64,000 nucleotides of DNA from Bryum argenteum (Eukaryota > Streptophyta > Bryopsida > Bryales > Bryaceae), in the NCBI GenBank assembly GCA_037043015.1, contig CM073329.1, forward strand, positions 1,070,648 through 1,134,647, read 5' to 3'. The translations under genes and the position numbers were made by a program. Every line of letters starts with the position of its first letter. Positions within the stretch are counted from its first letter, which is position 1. The notes under the pieces were generated by a model, which was given only the letters and a program-made list of their open reading frames with translations, searched no databases and was not told the origin of the DNA. Shown in pieces: positions 1 through 11,203 of the stretch.

Positions 1-410
1 TAGAGATGTAACGTTCTTGGAAGATGGAGGCGCTGAATTTAAGCACTTGGAGGTGAGCCCAAGTGGGAGAAGTGGAGGACCAGCCCAAAGTGTGGGCTCA
101 ACTCCAAGAGTTGACATTGAAGAAGTGGGAGATGAAGATGAAGAAGATTTGGAGGAACCCAAGGAGGAGGTGGTGTTACCGCAGCGGAAGGAGACATCAA
201 CTATTTGGTCACCAAAGGAGCACGAGAAGGACCAGCCTATGGAGGAGCCACGGGAGCAGCCCTTAGAGGAGCCAAGATACCCCACAAGGACTCGCAAGCC
301 ACTTGGGGATTGGTGGATGAACCATATTCTTCCTCCCCGACATGAAGATCAAGCGAATGTGGCTTGTCTTGCAATCCCATGGACACTTGTTGATTTGTGA
401 AGATTCAAGC
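1..410 (+). pseudogene. Ty1/copia polyprotein fragment (integrase-RT linker)
   Basis: An open frame (about 17-400) starts mid-protein at the window edge. It encodes an acidic, proline- and glutamate-rich stretch followed by the RYPTRTRKPLGDWW motif and NHILPP. That arrangement is typical of the linker between integrase and reverse transcriptase in plant copia polyproteins. The two copia copies further on carry the related motif RRSLGEWWLNHILPP, so this is a diverged relative. The frame stops before any RT motif, so this is a remnant. From 411 to 614 I see no coding sequence; the segment is non-repetitive up to the LTR at 615. Confidence 0.6.
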
Positions 411-614
411 AAGTGGGAGGTAGCTACGGTTGGTGATGTCCTAACTAATGCGCTTGGAAAGTCTTGATGTTGATTGAGAAAAAGGGCTTTGGTGCCTTTG
501 CCCACTAGCAAAGTTGTTGAGGAAACATGTACCTATTGATGTAGATAGTGTACATGGAGTTATAGGAGTAGAACTATGCACTTAGTTAGTTCATAGACTC
601 CATTAGGTGTTGCT

Positions 615-928
615 TGTTAGAGGATTAGGTTGCTCGTAGTTTATAAGAGCACCTAATAGTTATTAGAGTATGTTAGAGTAAGTAATAGAGGCTAGGTCTT
701 AGTCCTCTAGGGTGTGTGAAGAGGGCTGGTCCTAAAAGCATTAGAGAGAGAGAAGAGAGGACTTAGCCTCTCGGTTATCCCATATTGTTTGTAGCACCAT
801 GTGCCTACCTATGGATATATAAGCAAGGGCTTGGAATGAGTATGCATCTCATTCAAGCATTCATTGCTCTACCTTGTGTGTAAGCTTTGATGTTTGTATT
901 CTCTCTCACCCTCTATTGAGCTTCAATA
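615..928 (+). repeat. Copia LTR (5' LTR of truncated element 1)
   Basis: Sequence from TGTTAGAGGATTAGG to GAGCTTCAATA is nearly identical to the two LTRs of the intact insertion at 11709 and 15334, with one extra G near the start. It contains a TATA-like stretch (GGATATATAAGC) near 812. It is followed immediately by the same primer-binding site and leader as in element 2, so it is the 5' LTR. No matching 3' LTR exists for this copy. The bases just before 615 are not purine-rich, so it is not the 3' LTR of the fragment at 1-410. Confidence 0.85.
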
Positions 929-942
929 GGTTATGGGCCCAC
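929..942 (+). other. Primer-binding site matching the iMet tRNA anticodon arm
   Basis: GGTTATGGGCCCAC begins at the first base after the LTR. Its reverse complement, GTGGGCCCATAACC, matches the anticodon stem-loop (CAU anticodon) of plant initiator tRNA-Met as I remember it, not the tRNA 3' end. Drosophila copia and yeast Ty5 use such internal or half-tRNA priming. The same 14 bases sit at 12020 in element 2. Confidence 0.65.
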
Positions 943-2088
943 TACTCTTGTAGTGAGGTTGAGTTAGAATACATTTGGAGGCTTGGAGAGGTCAAGGAGG
1001 TGTTGCACACACTTGGAGGGCTGATTTGCACTCCTTGGAGCTTTGGAGGTGCATTTGGAGCCATTTGGAGGTGTTTGCAACCATTTAGAGGTGTTTGGAG
1101 GTGTTTGGAGGTGATTTGGAGCATTTGGAGGCAATTGAAGCACTTTGGAGGTGTTTGGAGGACTCTTGAAGGCATTGGAGTATTGTATGCTTCCCTTGTC
1201 TTAGGTAGAGTGATACTAACACAAGGAGGTGCTGATTTGCATTGTTGGCTACCAAATCCTTTGTTTGGAGTGGTTTTGAGCTTTTGGAGTGCTAATTGTG
1301 ATCAACTTTAAGTGCACTTGAAGTATTGAGGGCTGAATCTAGCATTTGGGGTGCATGTGTGCACACAAAGGGCTGATTTGATCCATTGTGGTGCTAAAGT
1401 GGTGATTTGAGACTCCTAAGCTTAGTTTTGAGTGATTTGAAGGTCTACAAGCTTTCATGACATATATTGGGAGCTGATCTAGTGAAGGGAGTGCACAAGT
1501 GCTCATTTGTGTGCATTGAGGGCTGATTTGAGCACTTTGAGGTGCAAAAGCGGTGGCTTGAGGCTTCCAAGCATAGATTTGAGTGATTTGTTGATCTAGA
1601 AGCTTCTTTGACATAGATTGAGGGCTGACCTAGTGTAGAGAGTGCACAAGTGCTCATTTGGAGGCATAGAGGGCAGATTTGAGTGCTTAGGGGTGCAAAT
1701 ACACCTTGTGTGTGTATTAGACATCTAGATCTAGCATTTGGTGGTCAAATAGCTTAAATGAGATCTGATGTGAGTGGGAGCAAGTGAAACTTGCTTGTTT
1801 GAGTGTTGGAGAGGCTTATTGAGCATTGTTTTTGTGCTCAAGTGTGTTTGCACACTTGTAGGGGCTGATTTGAGTGCTTTGAGGTGCATTTACACCTTTA
1901 GAGTGTTGGAGAGATTTAGATCTAGTATTTGGAGGTCAAATAGCTTGAGTGTGATCTGATTTGAGTGGGAGCAAGTGGATCTTGCTCGTTTGAATATTGG
2001 AGGGGCTTATTGTGCATTGTTTTGTGCACAAGTGTGTTTGCACACTCCAAGAGGGCTGATTTGAGTCTTTGAAGCTAGATTTGAGTGG
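943..2088 (+). repeat. Repeat-rich 5' leader of copia element 1
   Basis: A roughly 1.1-kb untranslated leader made of two repeat types. From about 960 to 1180 it holds short units built on TTTGGAGGTG / CATTTGGAG. From about 1330 to 2070 it holds diverged units of about 100-200 bp containing GAGGGCTGATTTGAGTGC and GTGCACAAGTG. No credible protein is encoded. The corresponding leader in element 2 is longer because its repeats are expanded. Confidence 0.75.
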
Positions 2089-3582
2089 TTGGTGTGGTTA
2101 GGGCAGCGTTTGTGCTTTGCCATAGCTTCCTTGGAGGGTATTAGGGTGCTTGAGAAGTTCAATGGCACCAACTTCAACTTGTGGAAGTTCAAGATGAACT
2201 TGGCAATCGATTCCATGGACTTGTGGGAGATTGTTGAAGGCACGGAGGAGACACCACCATCTCATGCAAGTGACAAGGACAAGAAGGAGTACCAAAGGAG
2301 GGTGAGGAAGGCCATGTCCATGATTGGGCTCAATTTGGTGGATGCGCAACTTGCTCACATCAAGAGTTGCAAAGGACCAGCGGAAGCATGGAGGGTACTT
2401 TGTAACATCCATGAGACAAAAAGCTTGTCCAACATACTCTTCTTGAGGCGCAAGTTCTTCACAATCAAGATGGAAGAAGGGGCTGACTTGTTGGAGCACA
2501 TCAACAACATCAAGGCACTTGCGGATCAACTTGCTTGCTTGGATGTGCCCATGAAGGAGGAGGATATTGTTATGACCTTGCTTGATAGTCTCCCATCGTC
2601 ATTTGAGCACTTGATAACGGCTTTAGAGACTTTGCAACTTGCTGACCTTAAGATGGAGTTTGTGGTGTCAAGGTTGATGCATGAAGTGTCCAAGAGGAAG
2701 GAGAGGGGTGCTCAAAGTGGTGAGGAAGCCTTGGTGGCGGCTCAAAACAAAGGGAGGATGCAAAATGGGCCAAGGACATGCTTCAATTGTGGCAAACCGG
2801 GCCACATTGCAAGGTATTGCTTCCAAGACAAGAAGGAGAAGGAGAGTGCCAATGTTGCAAGAAACAAAGACAATGAGGAGGAGTATGCGTTTGTAAGCGC
2901 CGTTGTTGCAAGCAAAGAGGAGATGTTGGAAGAGCATGCCTTTGCAAATGGAGATGGAGATGACAACACCATGGCCAAGTGGATCATGGATTCGGGAGCC
3001 ACCAAGCACATGTCACCTCATAGGGCAGCATTTCAAACATATGAGGTAATATCACCACCACGAAATGTGCACTTGGGAGATGGTAGTATTGTGCATGCGG
3101 TCGGAGTTGGCACCATTGTTGAGGAGGTGAAGGTGATGGGAGTAAAGCACAAAATCAACATAAAGGAGGTTCTCCACATCCCAAAGTTAAAGAGAAATTT
3201 GTTATCCATAGCAAAGCTTGCTCTTAATGGCTTAAAGGTGGAGTTTGATGATAATGCATGCATTGTGAGGGCTGCAAATAGGAAGGTGATTGCTAGATTG
3301 CCAAGAGAAGGGAGTTTGTATCAAATGCCCTTCTCTATGTATGATATGGCCAATGTGGCACACCAAATGCCACAATCAGCGCCTTTGGAGCTACGCCATA
3401 GGCGCCTTGGGCATTTGAATGTGAGGAATTTGAAGGTCCTTGAAAGGATGGTAAATGGCATGCAAATCAAGAATAGTACATCAAATTCAGCGGCTCGTGA
3501 TGTGGTGATTGCGGAGGAGGCCACTTGTCGAGATGCGAATGTGGAGATGCATCCAAGTGGGAGTTTGGAGCCACTATGGTGA
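2089..3582 (+). CDS. Copia Gag-protease-pre-integrase polyprotein, element 1
   Basis: A 497-codon frame for the N-terminal half of a Ty1/copia polyprotein. In order: Gag (KFNGTNFNLWKFKM, UBN2-type); a CCHC zinc knuckle CFNCGKPGHIARYC near residues 230-243; the aspartic protease motif WIMDSGATKHM near residue 300; and a GAG-pre-integrase segment with LELRHRRLGHLNVRNL. It then ends at EPLW and a stop where the catalytic integrase core should begin. The first in-frame ATG is at 2194, after conserved Gag residues, and a TGA lies upstream at 2062. The track start at 2089 is TTG. The start is therefore unresolved (spliced leader or non-AUG). It is about 98% identical to 13329-14822. Confidence 0.85.
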   Translation: MVWLGQRLCFAIASLEGIRVLEKFNGTNFNLWKFKMNLAIDSMDLWEIVEGTEETPPSHASDKDKKEYQRRVRKAMSMIGLNLVDAQLAHIKSCKGPAEAWRVLCNIHETKSLSNILFLRRKFFTIKMEEGADLLEHINNIKALADQLACLDVPMKEEDIVMTLLDSLPSSFEHLITALETLQLADLKMEFVVSRLMHEVSKRKERGAQSGEEALVAAQNKGRMQNGPRTCFNCGKPGHIARYCFQDKKEKESANVARNKDNEEEYAFVSAVVASKEEMLEEHAFANGDGDDNTMAKWIMDSGATKHMSPHRAAFQTYEVISPPRNVHLGDGSIVHAVGVGTIVEEVKVMGVKHKINIKEVLHIPKLKRNLLSIAKLALNGLKVEFDDNACIVRAANRKVIARLPREGSLYQMPFSMYDMANVAHQMPQSAPLELRHRRLGHLNVRNLKVLERMVNGMQIKNSTSNSAARDVVIAEEATCRDANVEMHPSGSLEPLW

Positions 3583-3987
3583 TTGGGGTGGATGCAACTC
3601 CAATTTCAGCGTGCGTTGTACAAGAGGCTTAAGTTGGAGAAGAGCCTAAAGGAGTGCAAGAGCCGAAAGAGAAGGAAGAGGAGGATGTGGAGGTTGAATC
3701 ACATGAGGAAGATTGAAGAGGGGCAGCATGCACGAGGCCCATGGTATCCAATAAGGGAGAGGAGGTCACTTGGTGAGTGGTGGTTAAACCATATTCTTCC
3801 ACCATCTATTGAGGTTGAACGTGCAAATGTTATTTGTTTTTGATGATACTTTGAGTCTGGGTGATGCTTTGGAAAGTGTGCATGCAAGCAAGTGGGAGTT
3901 GACCAAACAAAACAATGGCACATGGGAATTGGCTTTGTTGCCAAATGCGCCCAAGATAGTTAGAGGATGGAGAGGAGAGCTTGACGC
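3583..3987 (+). pseudogene. Residual linker and RT N-terminus of copia element 1
   Basis: After the stop, another frame carries the linker motif RRSLGEWWLNHILPP (about 3755-3800). A further frame carries the start of the RT domain (DTLSLGDAL, KWELTKQ, NGTWELALLPNAPKIV, about 3845-3965). Everything between integrase entry and linker, and between linker and RT start, has been deleted. Homology with element 2 ends abruptly near 3987, where unrelated sequence begins, so this copy has lost its 3' end and LTR. Confidence 0.75.
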
Positions 3988-4785
3988 TTACCATTCACTG
4001 CTAAGAGTGGGGCAACCGAATTCGAACATTATTGAATGATCGGGAACAAGAAATTGGATACAAGAGACAACTTCTCTGACTCAAGTTTGGTTTGGAGAAA
4101 TTCAAGACAGTAGATAAAGATAAAAATCTATGTATATATATAATTTGTGAGACTTTTAAGATATGGATTTGAACATGAAGACGCCATATTACATGTACCG
4201 TGAACTTACTTTGTAACTTGAATAAAAAGCCGAGATAAAGTATAACCAAATCTAAAATTCGAAAGGCCTTTGCTATTAAACATGGCCTGAAACGATTAGT
4301 AAAGGGAGTACTAAGAAAATGCAGAGGATACCTTAATATCAAATAGGACAATTTGAAAAATCAGAAAAAAGGGAGAGGAACCAAGCGTGGTCCAGAGGTA
4401 AGAGACATGGGATAAGACTGAATCAGTAATCAGACCAATGTCGACAACGAGAAGAGAAAAAACGCGATCAGTTGAAAGTCAACCGTGTTGCCAAAATAGG
4501 AAGAAAAAAAACAGGACTTGCAACAGAGAACAAACTGAATCAACTGCCAAAATTGAAGGGAAAAAAAGGAAAAAAAAAAGAAAGAAAGGAAAAAAAAAAA
4601 AAAAACTTTATTGAAATAAGAAAACTAAAGACAAAATTAACAAAATTAGGAATGAATTAAATTATGTATGCATCAGCTTGAATGAATTCAAAAAGAAAAG
4701 AATTTAAGGAGATGGAAATCAGAAAGGAAGAACAATGTCGTCAACAGTGGGAAGTAGTCGAAGTCAACGGAGTCAATGTGCATAA
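3988..4785. other. Intergenic, A-rich, no gene seen
   Basis: No frame resembles a known protein. The plus strand is strongly A-rich, especially 4440-4640 with runs of A and GAAA. This segment separates the broken copia copy from the simple-sequence tract and the CACTA gene. Confidence 0.6.
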
Positions 4786-4848
4786 AAAAAAATAAAAAAT
4801 AAATTAAAAAAAAATAAAAAATAAATAAATAAATAAATAAAAAATAAA

Positions 4849-4879
<31 letters not shown>

Positions 4880-4950
4880 TAATAATAACAATAATAATAA
4901 TAATAATAACAATAATAATAATAATAACAATAATAATAATAATAATAATA
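4786..4950. repeat. (TAAA)n then (TAA)n microsatellite
   Basis: Perfect or near-perfect A-rich repeats: TAAA-type units to about 4865, then TAA units interrupted by CAA to 4950. The poly-Leu/Tyr/Ile frames read on the minus strand here are artefacts. Confidence 0.95.
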
Positions 4951-4979
4951 CAAACACATACATAGCCAAAGGAGAACAA

Positions 4980-5049
4980 TCAGAATGCAATGGACAGGCA
5001 CTGACATAGTGAGAACGAATCTAATTGAACTGAGTCAAGGTGAATCAAG

Positions 5050-5096
<47 letters not shown>

Positions 5097-8000
5097 AAGA
5101 AGGGGGAAGAAGAATAAACTGAAATCGTCTCTAGCGGAGGAAGCTAAACTAAGAATCCCTATAGAGGAGTAAATTTCAGCCTCAATAGAAGATCCCTCAA
5201 CATTCCCGCTAAGAGCAATAGTGCAAGACCAACAGGACGCAACACACAAGACAGGAACAGACCTACAAACTGAAGCGAGACAAGAATTTTGGGGATCACA
5301 AGTGCCCAAGGACAGAAAACACAAGTGCATGGAGTGCACGTACCGCCGGTAGTACTCAATGCAGTCAACGTTGTCAATCACAAAAGCATGGATGTGGTCC
5401 AGGAGAACCCCATCCAATTCCCGTCGCTTCCCCTTACCTTCAAGAACCATATCCGTCATGACAGGATCTTCTTCACTGTCCCAAACTCTCTTCACAACCA
5501 CCGAAACGTCCCCTATGTATTCCGAGAAGAATCCACAAGCTTCCTCTACTTCGTATCCTTTCGTCATGCATCCTTCGGGCTTTGCATGGTTCCGAACGTA
5601 ACCCTTTAGAGTCTTGTAGTATCTCTCGAACGGATACATCCACCGCACGTGGATCGGTCCACATATGAAGAGTTCTTCAATCAAATGGATGCACAAATGC
5701 ACCATTATATCAAAGAAAGCGGGAGGCAGTTCCTTCTCGAGGAGGCACAAAGTCTCTACGCACTCAAGGAATAAAGACTCCCTCTCAGCGCGGTCCACTG
5801 TCTTTGAGCAAATTTTCTTGAACATGCGGCTTAATCTCACGACCACTGCTGTCATGTGTGGAGAGTCACAGTTCCGCATGCACAGCGGCATGAGGTCCTG
5901 TAGAAGCACATGAAAATCATGAGATTTCAAGCAGGAAAGCTTACCTTTAGAAACTTTCGAGTGTATGGTGCTTGAGTAGTGCGAAGGTACTCGGATTTCC
6001 TTTAGAGTATCAAGAAAAATCTGGCACTGCTCCTTCGATAGGACCCATGGAGCGTCGGGTAGATATGCGCGCTGATCATAGTCTGCAACACGACGCAGCC
6101 ACAGGTGGCGCCGGATATTCCGTTGTTGTAGATCCAGCCGTACGCTAGGTAGGTCCTTTTCTCCAAAGAGGGTCTTTAAGAGATTTTCTGCGACGTTTTT
6201 CTCAACATGCATGACATCAACCAGGTTTCGAACTGGGAGTTCCTGTGAGCACGGTACATGAAAAGTAATCCACCGATCAGAAGGGAATATACAAAAATGA
6301 CATGCATGAATGGAATAGGGAAAGCAAGGGCATGGATAGGAAAATCTACGGTTCGAAGGGTAAGAGACAGTGCCTTGTACAAAAGTTACCATAGATAGCA
6401 GATATGAGAGTCTGGGCGTTTAGTTAACTGACCACATAATCGGAGTAGGGATGTGGTGTGGCAAAATTCCGAGAAATTGATTGGGGCACTGTTCAAATAT
6501 GGCGATCATGACTAACTCATAGTCAATCGAAAGAATATGGGGAATCGAGATACCGGTGATTAAAGCGATATTGCCAAGAATTGTGGTCATGAAGGTGTTG
6601 GGTGTGGACAATAAGAAAAAAAATTAAACAAAAAAAACACTGTTTCATAGTGTGTACCAAATTAAAGCGGCCGAAAGCTCAGGAGTCATCACGCTCGGAC
6701 AAGGCAGGCAGATTGACTGGGGAGGTGAAGAAATGATCTAGGAAGATGACAAAGGACACGAGCAGGAAGTATGATTGAACAAAGAAAACGCCTGTAAATA
6801 GAGACTGGAACACTATGAACGATGGGCTACAAAGGGATATGTTAAATAGCATCTTTGAGAAAACAAAGGACCAGGAAGGAGGGACACCAAGAAAGAGAAC
6901 CGACTTACTCGAATTAGAAAACGCAGCAGGCGTCCAAGAGAAGGGAAGAGTGGAGGGAGGTTAATTATATTGGCTGCCTCAGGGAGGGTGCCAATCTCGA
7001 TCAATGACCAAAGAGATGGTTGCAAAAATAAGTTACCGGTGGTGCATGGAGACAAAAATCAGCCATGAGCATGCTTTTGGGGGGGGGGGGATAGGGGCTA
7101 TGACACATGAATTATAACAAGATTGGATGACACAAGAAAAAAAATAGAACGCCAGAACAGAAGATGTCCCTTATTACAATGTCTCGAAAACAATAACCCT
7201 CGGGCCATGACGAACAGGGTGGACACCGACTCTGAGAAAAATACAAAGGTCTTCAAGAAGGGGGCCTGAGTGAATTGTATTGTGGTGTACCTTCCAGTAT
7301 GGGAGTGCAAACAATATGCTCACACGCTTTACGCCGTGTAGCTTCACTGGATCGCCCTCTGAGTCCTGCACTCCGCCGGCACGTAACCAATCCTGGCGGG
7401 CTCTCCCTTGCGCCATCACCTCGGCACCGGACCGACGTAGAGGTGCATCACCGTGTTCTGGGTTGTTGTTGAAGGTGGCTCTTGCGCGTCTAAACCTATG
7501 GCCTTGCGGTAGAAACCTCCGGGATCCAAGGTACACCATCTTCTTTAGACAGCGAGAGTGCTCTGCAAACGTCTCCCCACCACAAACGGGACAGGCTGCA
7601 TAGCCTTTTACCGTTTGTCCAGCGATTAGACCAAGTGCCGGGAAATCATGCACGCTCCAAATTAACATGGCTCTCAAGATAAATTGACGCTCTCGCACGG
7701 GCTTGCTCATATTAACCGCTGGAACGCCGTCCCAAAGTGTAAGAAGATCACGTACCAGCGGCTTAAGGTACACGTCAATTGTCTCGGAGGTGGGAGCTTT
7801 TGGTCCGGGAATAAGAATGGACAAATTCAGGAAGAATTTCTTGGTACATAGCCAACCTGGAAAGTTGTAAATCGCTAAGAGGATAATCCATGTTGAATGT
7901 TTTGAGCTCTGGTTTCTATGAGGGCATACTCCATCTGCAATTAATCCCAATCGCAAGCTAGAAGACAGGTCACGGAATTCCGGATACATGCGCGACACCT

Positions 8001-9062
8001 CCTGCCACTGGAAACTATCCGCGACGGAGCGCATCATCCTGGATCCCTCCGTGACCCCTTCAAAGTGGTTGAGGAGTTCCGCAACTTTTGGGCAAGCATA
8101 CAAACGTTTTAGCTTTGGAATGAGTGGAAAATATCTGGTGACGGCACACGGTACAGTCAAAGAATCTGGAATGTAGCGCGGGTGCTGGCAGCGAGGGCAT
8201 TCCAGGAGTTTACCATTAGTGTCGCCGTCGTAGAGAACGTGCCCGTTTGGGCAGGAGTGGATGGGGTTATGCTCCAAGTCTAGCCTCCGTATCATCCCCT
8301 TCAACTCGTAACATGTCCTCGGCAGACTATTGCTTTCCGGTAGCAGGGTCCCAGCGAGGTAAGTTAGCAGTGCGGTAAGGAAGGCATCGGAAACGCCGTA
8401 TACAGTCCCGAGTGTCATCAGCACGATGCCACTCTGCATGCGACTCTCACGTGACCCGGCATATACAGGCTCCACACATTCCTCGAGTACATTTGCGAAC
8501 TCCACATCGTGCTCGAATGCTTCGTTGTCTCGCTCCATCGGGAGCAGGTCCTCGTTCCTGAATTCTTCGGCTACCTCCCTCTGCAGGGAATCAGCCCTCC
8601 CAAACGCGTCGTATGCCATTTGGCGGGCTCGGACACCAGCATCTCCCTCATCTGAAGCCGTGGATTCTGAGTCAGCAAATTCGATGCCTTCGTCCAGGTC
8701 GACATCCGGATTCCTCACTTGGCCACGAAGGTTCCTCCCATCCACGGTCTGTATCACACATATAGACAGACTTCTGAGTTTATGTATAGAGAGCGGACAA
8801 CAGGCTGGATAGAGAAGTTAGTACATTGTTTCCATGGGCGCCTAGATGCACAAGTCCAGGAAAAACTTACCAGGACAGTGTGTGGTAGATATGGATCTCT
8901 ACCGTACCGCCGGTGATGCCGGGTGACTGAAGCATTCCCTAAAATACGCCCGCCTCTGCACCTCCTACATCCACAAGGATACTCTGGAAGGCCTAGACAA
9001 GTAGCGATACTGCGCTCGATGTGGAACGCCGCGCCGAGTCGTCGTTGCCTCATCTTCAGCAT
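4980..9062 (-). CDS. CACTA (En/Spm) transposase, tnp2 family
   Basis: Exons join in frame on the minus strand: 9062-8871, 8748-7291 and 6242 to about 5330 (frame stays open to 4980). Exon 1 begins with ATG and carries the cysteine motif CGCRRCRGGR of the transposase-associated domain. Exon 2 (486 codons) is the tnp2 domain, with SCPNGHVLYDG, CPRCQHPRYIP, LGLIADGVCPHRNQS, STWIILLAIYNFPGWL, IWSVHDFPALGLIAGQT, CPVCG and HGVKR...ALPYWK. Exon 3 resumes with DVMHVEKNVAENLL and continues through DUF4218 (PAFFDIMVHLCIHLIEE, VRWMYPFERYYKTLKGYVRN). Homology stops near 5330; the rest reads through a poly-A tract and is unlikely to be original. The usual C-terminal DUF4216 region is missing, and no CACTA terminus was found nearby, so the element is incomplete. 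No internal stop was seen in the joined exons. Confidence 0.85.
5050..5094. repeat. Poly-A tract of about 45 bp
   Basis: Uninterrupted A run on the plus strand at the 3' end of the CACTA transposase homology. It could mark a retroposed insertion or simple slippage; no flanking duplication was recognised. Confidence 0.9.
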
Positions 9063-10030
9063 TGTGTGTTCCTACGAATTCCTATGGAATGTGAAGAGAC
9101 AACAGGAGGGATTCACTCCATTCAGCCATACGCGCGATGTACTAGTTGCAGCAACTAAAGTCCTCTGAACATAAACTAAGTGAAAGAGGACAAAAAAAGA
9201 AGAAGGTAATACTCTCAAAAAGGAAATAGATTCATCGTAATCTCTTCGTAACAAAATAAAACTGTGAAATATTCCCGCATTCGGGAATAGTATTACAGTT
9301 GAATCCAAGAGATTTACATGAATTTCCCGGCTCCATTTAACGAGTTTTTGCATGCTTGTAAACGAAAGTCGACTTTTCCTCAATCTAGACCACAACTCAC
9401 AATCGGTTTTCTTCTTTGTAGAGACGCCATCTGGAGCCATTGTGAATCCAATAGATTGCCCACATCTATGTTTCAATCATGAAGGCATCCGTGTGATTAC
9501 CAGAGTACCAGAGACACATGTGCATCGTGGACCCCATGCACATTCTGAGCGAATTGGTAATAGCAAATAACAAAACCTAGAAACACATTCTTAAACTATG
9601 AGAGCAAATAAAACCAAAATCTTTTAATAGTCCCTACAGTAGAAGTCAAAAACCTAGCACTCCGCTCATAAAGTCCAGCGAGCGCAAAATTCCATCAGCA
9701 ATCGTAGAGTAGCAGTTATGTTTTGTAACTTTCTCGAGACCCGATCACGATCAACAAGAACTTGACTTCATGCAACAAATAATTACCTCAGAGAACAAAA
9801 CGTAGAGAGGGCAAAACGAACCACAGGCACATTCAGCTCCACTGCCATACTAACATTCCTCACAAAACTCCTAAACACAAACAACTCAGCAAATTCCACA
9901 CCACACTTACTGGAGACTCGCCAACTAAGCAACTGACCGGAAAAGTTGAGATCAGAATCGAAGCCTTAGTTCGCATTCGGGGAAAAAACAAACACTCACT
10001 AGAAATGAGCTGCAGGGAAAGAAAACGGAC
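9063..10030. other. Upstream region of CACTA transposase, no gene seen
   Basis: Would contain the promoter and 5' region of the minus-strand transposase. No convincing frame, repeat or CACTA terminus (CACTACAAG) was found. Confidence 0.5.
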
Positions 10031-10635
10031 ACATCCGATCAACCAATCGAACCTACAAAACTATAAAGCCAAAATTGCGAAAGAACAAGCATCGCTATTT
10101 CAGAAATTGATTATCAAAACTAAAAAAAATGAGCAGCTCCAGGATCAAACACTCCAATCCACAGACTAATTGCGTTTTACAGGAACCTCATACATGAACC
10201 AAAATTGCTCGCAAAAATTCCGACACAGACATATTTACCACAAATGAGGCTCCTGGGGAAAAAAAAATAGACACTACATTCCGATCAATCAATCGACCCT
10301 ACCAAACCAAAAAGCCGAAATTGCGACGCCATTTCACATCACCGCAATTCAGAGATAGACTACCATAAACTTAAGGAAAATAATCAGAAGCTCCCACTCC
10401 AATCCACAAACTAAATGGGTTCCATTGCAAAAACCTCAAACCTGAACCAAAAATGCTCGCAAAAAATTGCGAAAACACTCATCGCCATTTCTCAACACCG
10501 GAATTCAGGAGAAGGATACCAAGACAAGACTAGACACGGGAAATGAAGAGCTCCAGGATCAATCCACAGAGTGAGAGGGTTTTAAGGCAGAAACCTCATA
10601 CCTGGACCAAAAAGGCTCACAAAAAAAGGCTCTGA
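10030..10635. repeat. Degenerate tandem repeat, about 250 bp, 2-3 copies
   Basis: The phrase CCTCATACATGAACCAAAATTG recurs with changes at about 10187, 10437 and 10595. The phrase GATCAACCAATCGA...AAAGCCAAAATTGCGA recurs at about 10036 and 10285. The spacing is near 250 bp, with the last unit shortened to about 158 bp. Such arrays are common as subterminal repeats of large DNA transposons. Confidence 0.6.
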
Positions 10636-10659
10636 AATGGAATGCGCAAGGGAAGGCCG

Positions 10660-10905
10660 TGAGATCAGCACGAGTCAGTCGCTGGCGTCCTCGCCATAGC
10701 CACTGCGATTGGAGTGTTTAGAGAGGTAGGAGAAGAGACCAAGGGAAGTGGCGTGGACGAAGGGGATCTTCGAGGAAGGATTGGCGGGAGCGGGAACGGG
10801 GACAGGTACGGGCTGGGCCAGCCCGGGTCGGGTCGGTCCGAGGGCAGGGGTGGGCCGGTGGGGGTGGGCCGGTGGGGGGCCCACGGTGGGATGATGACCA
10901 CGTGA
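10660..10905. other. GC-rich patch, no gene supported
   Basis: A locally very GC-rich stretch (CTGGGCCAGCCCGGG and repeated GGTGGGCCGGTGGG) stands out from the AT-rich surroundings. Open frames on both strands are low-complexity proline/glycine and not credible. Confidence 0.5.
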
Positions 10906-10922
10906 AATGGTGAGTGACCTAA

Positions 10923-11203
10923 GGTAGAGTGTCCTAAAAGCGCCACCTTAAGAGATCTGACCTATTTTTAGCACTAGTAAATTCAAAATAAAAGTATGAC
11001 CACATTCGAAATAGGTTTTTGGGAGGATTGCAAGAATTTGCAACAAGTAATTTGCATTTGTGAATTTTATAGAAAATTCCAAAGTGCTAAGTAAGATTTG
11101 ACCCAAATGCGTTATATACAAATGAGGTACATCTGTATCTTCACAATCTACAAATGAGGACAGATCGCTTTTGGGTCCTGTGGCGCTTTTAGGACTGCCT
11201 ACC
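10923..11203. mobile_element. Small TIR element (MITE-like), about 281 bp
   Basis: Left end 10923-10946 and right end 11180-11203 are inverted repeats: 21 of 24 positions match, including the core TCCTAAAAGCGCCAC. The interior is AT-rich without coding potential. I could not define a target duplication, so the superfamily is open. Confidence 0.6.

Noticed and set aside
615..928. LTR at 615 as the 3' LTR of the fragment at 1-410
   Set aside because: No polypurine tract precedes it, and a primer site and leader follow directly, so it is a 5' LTR.
4688..5007. Poly-Leu, poly-Ile and poly-Tyr frames
   Set aside because: These are translations of TAA/TAAA microsatellite in different frames.
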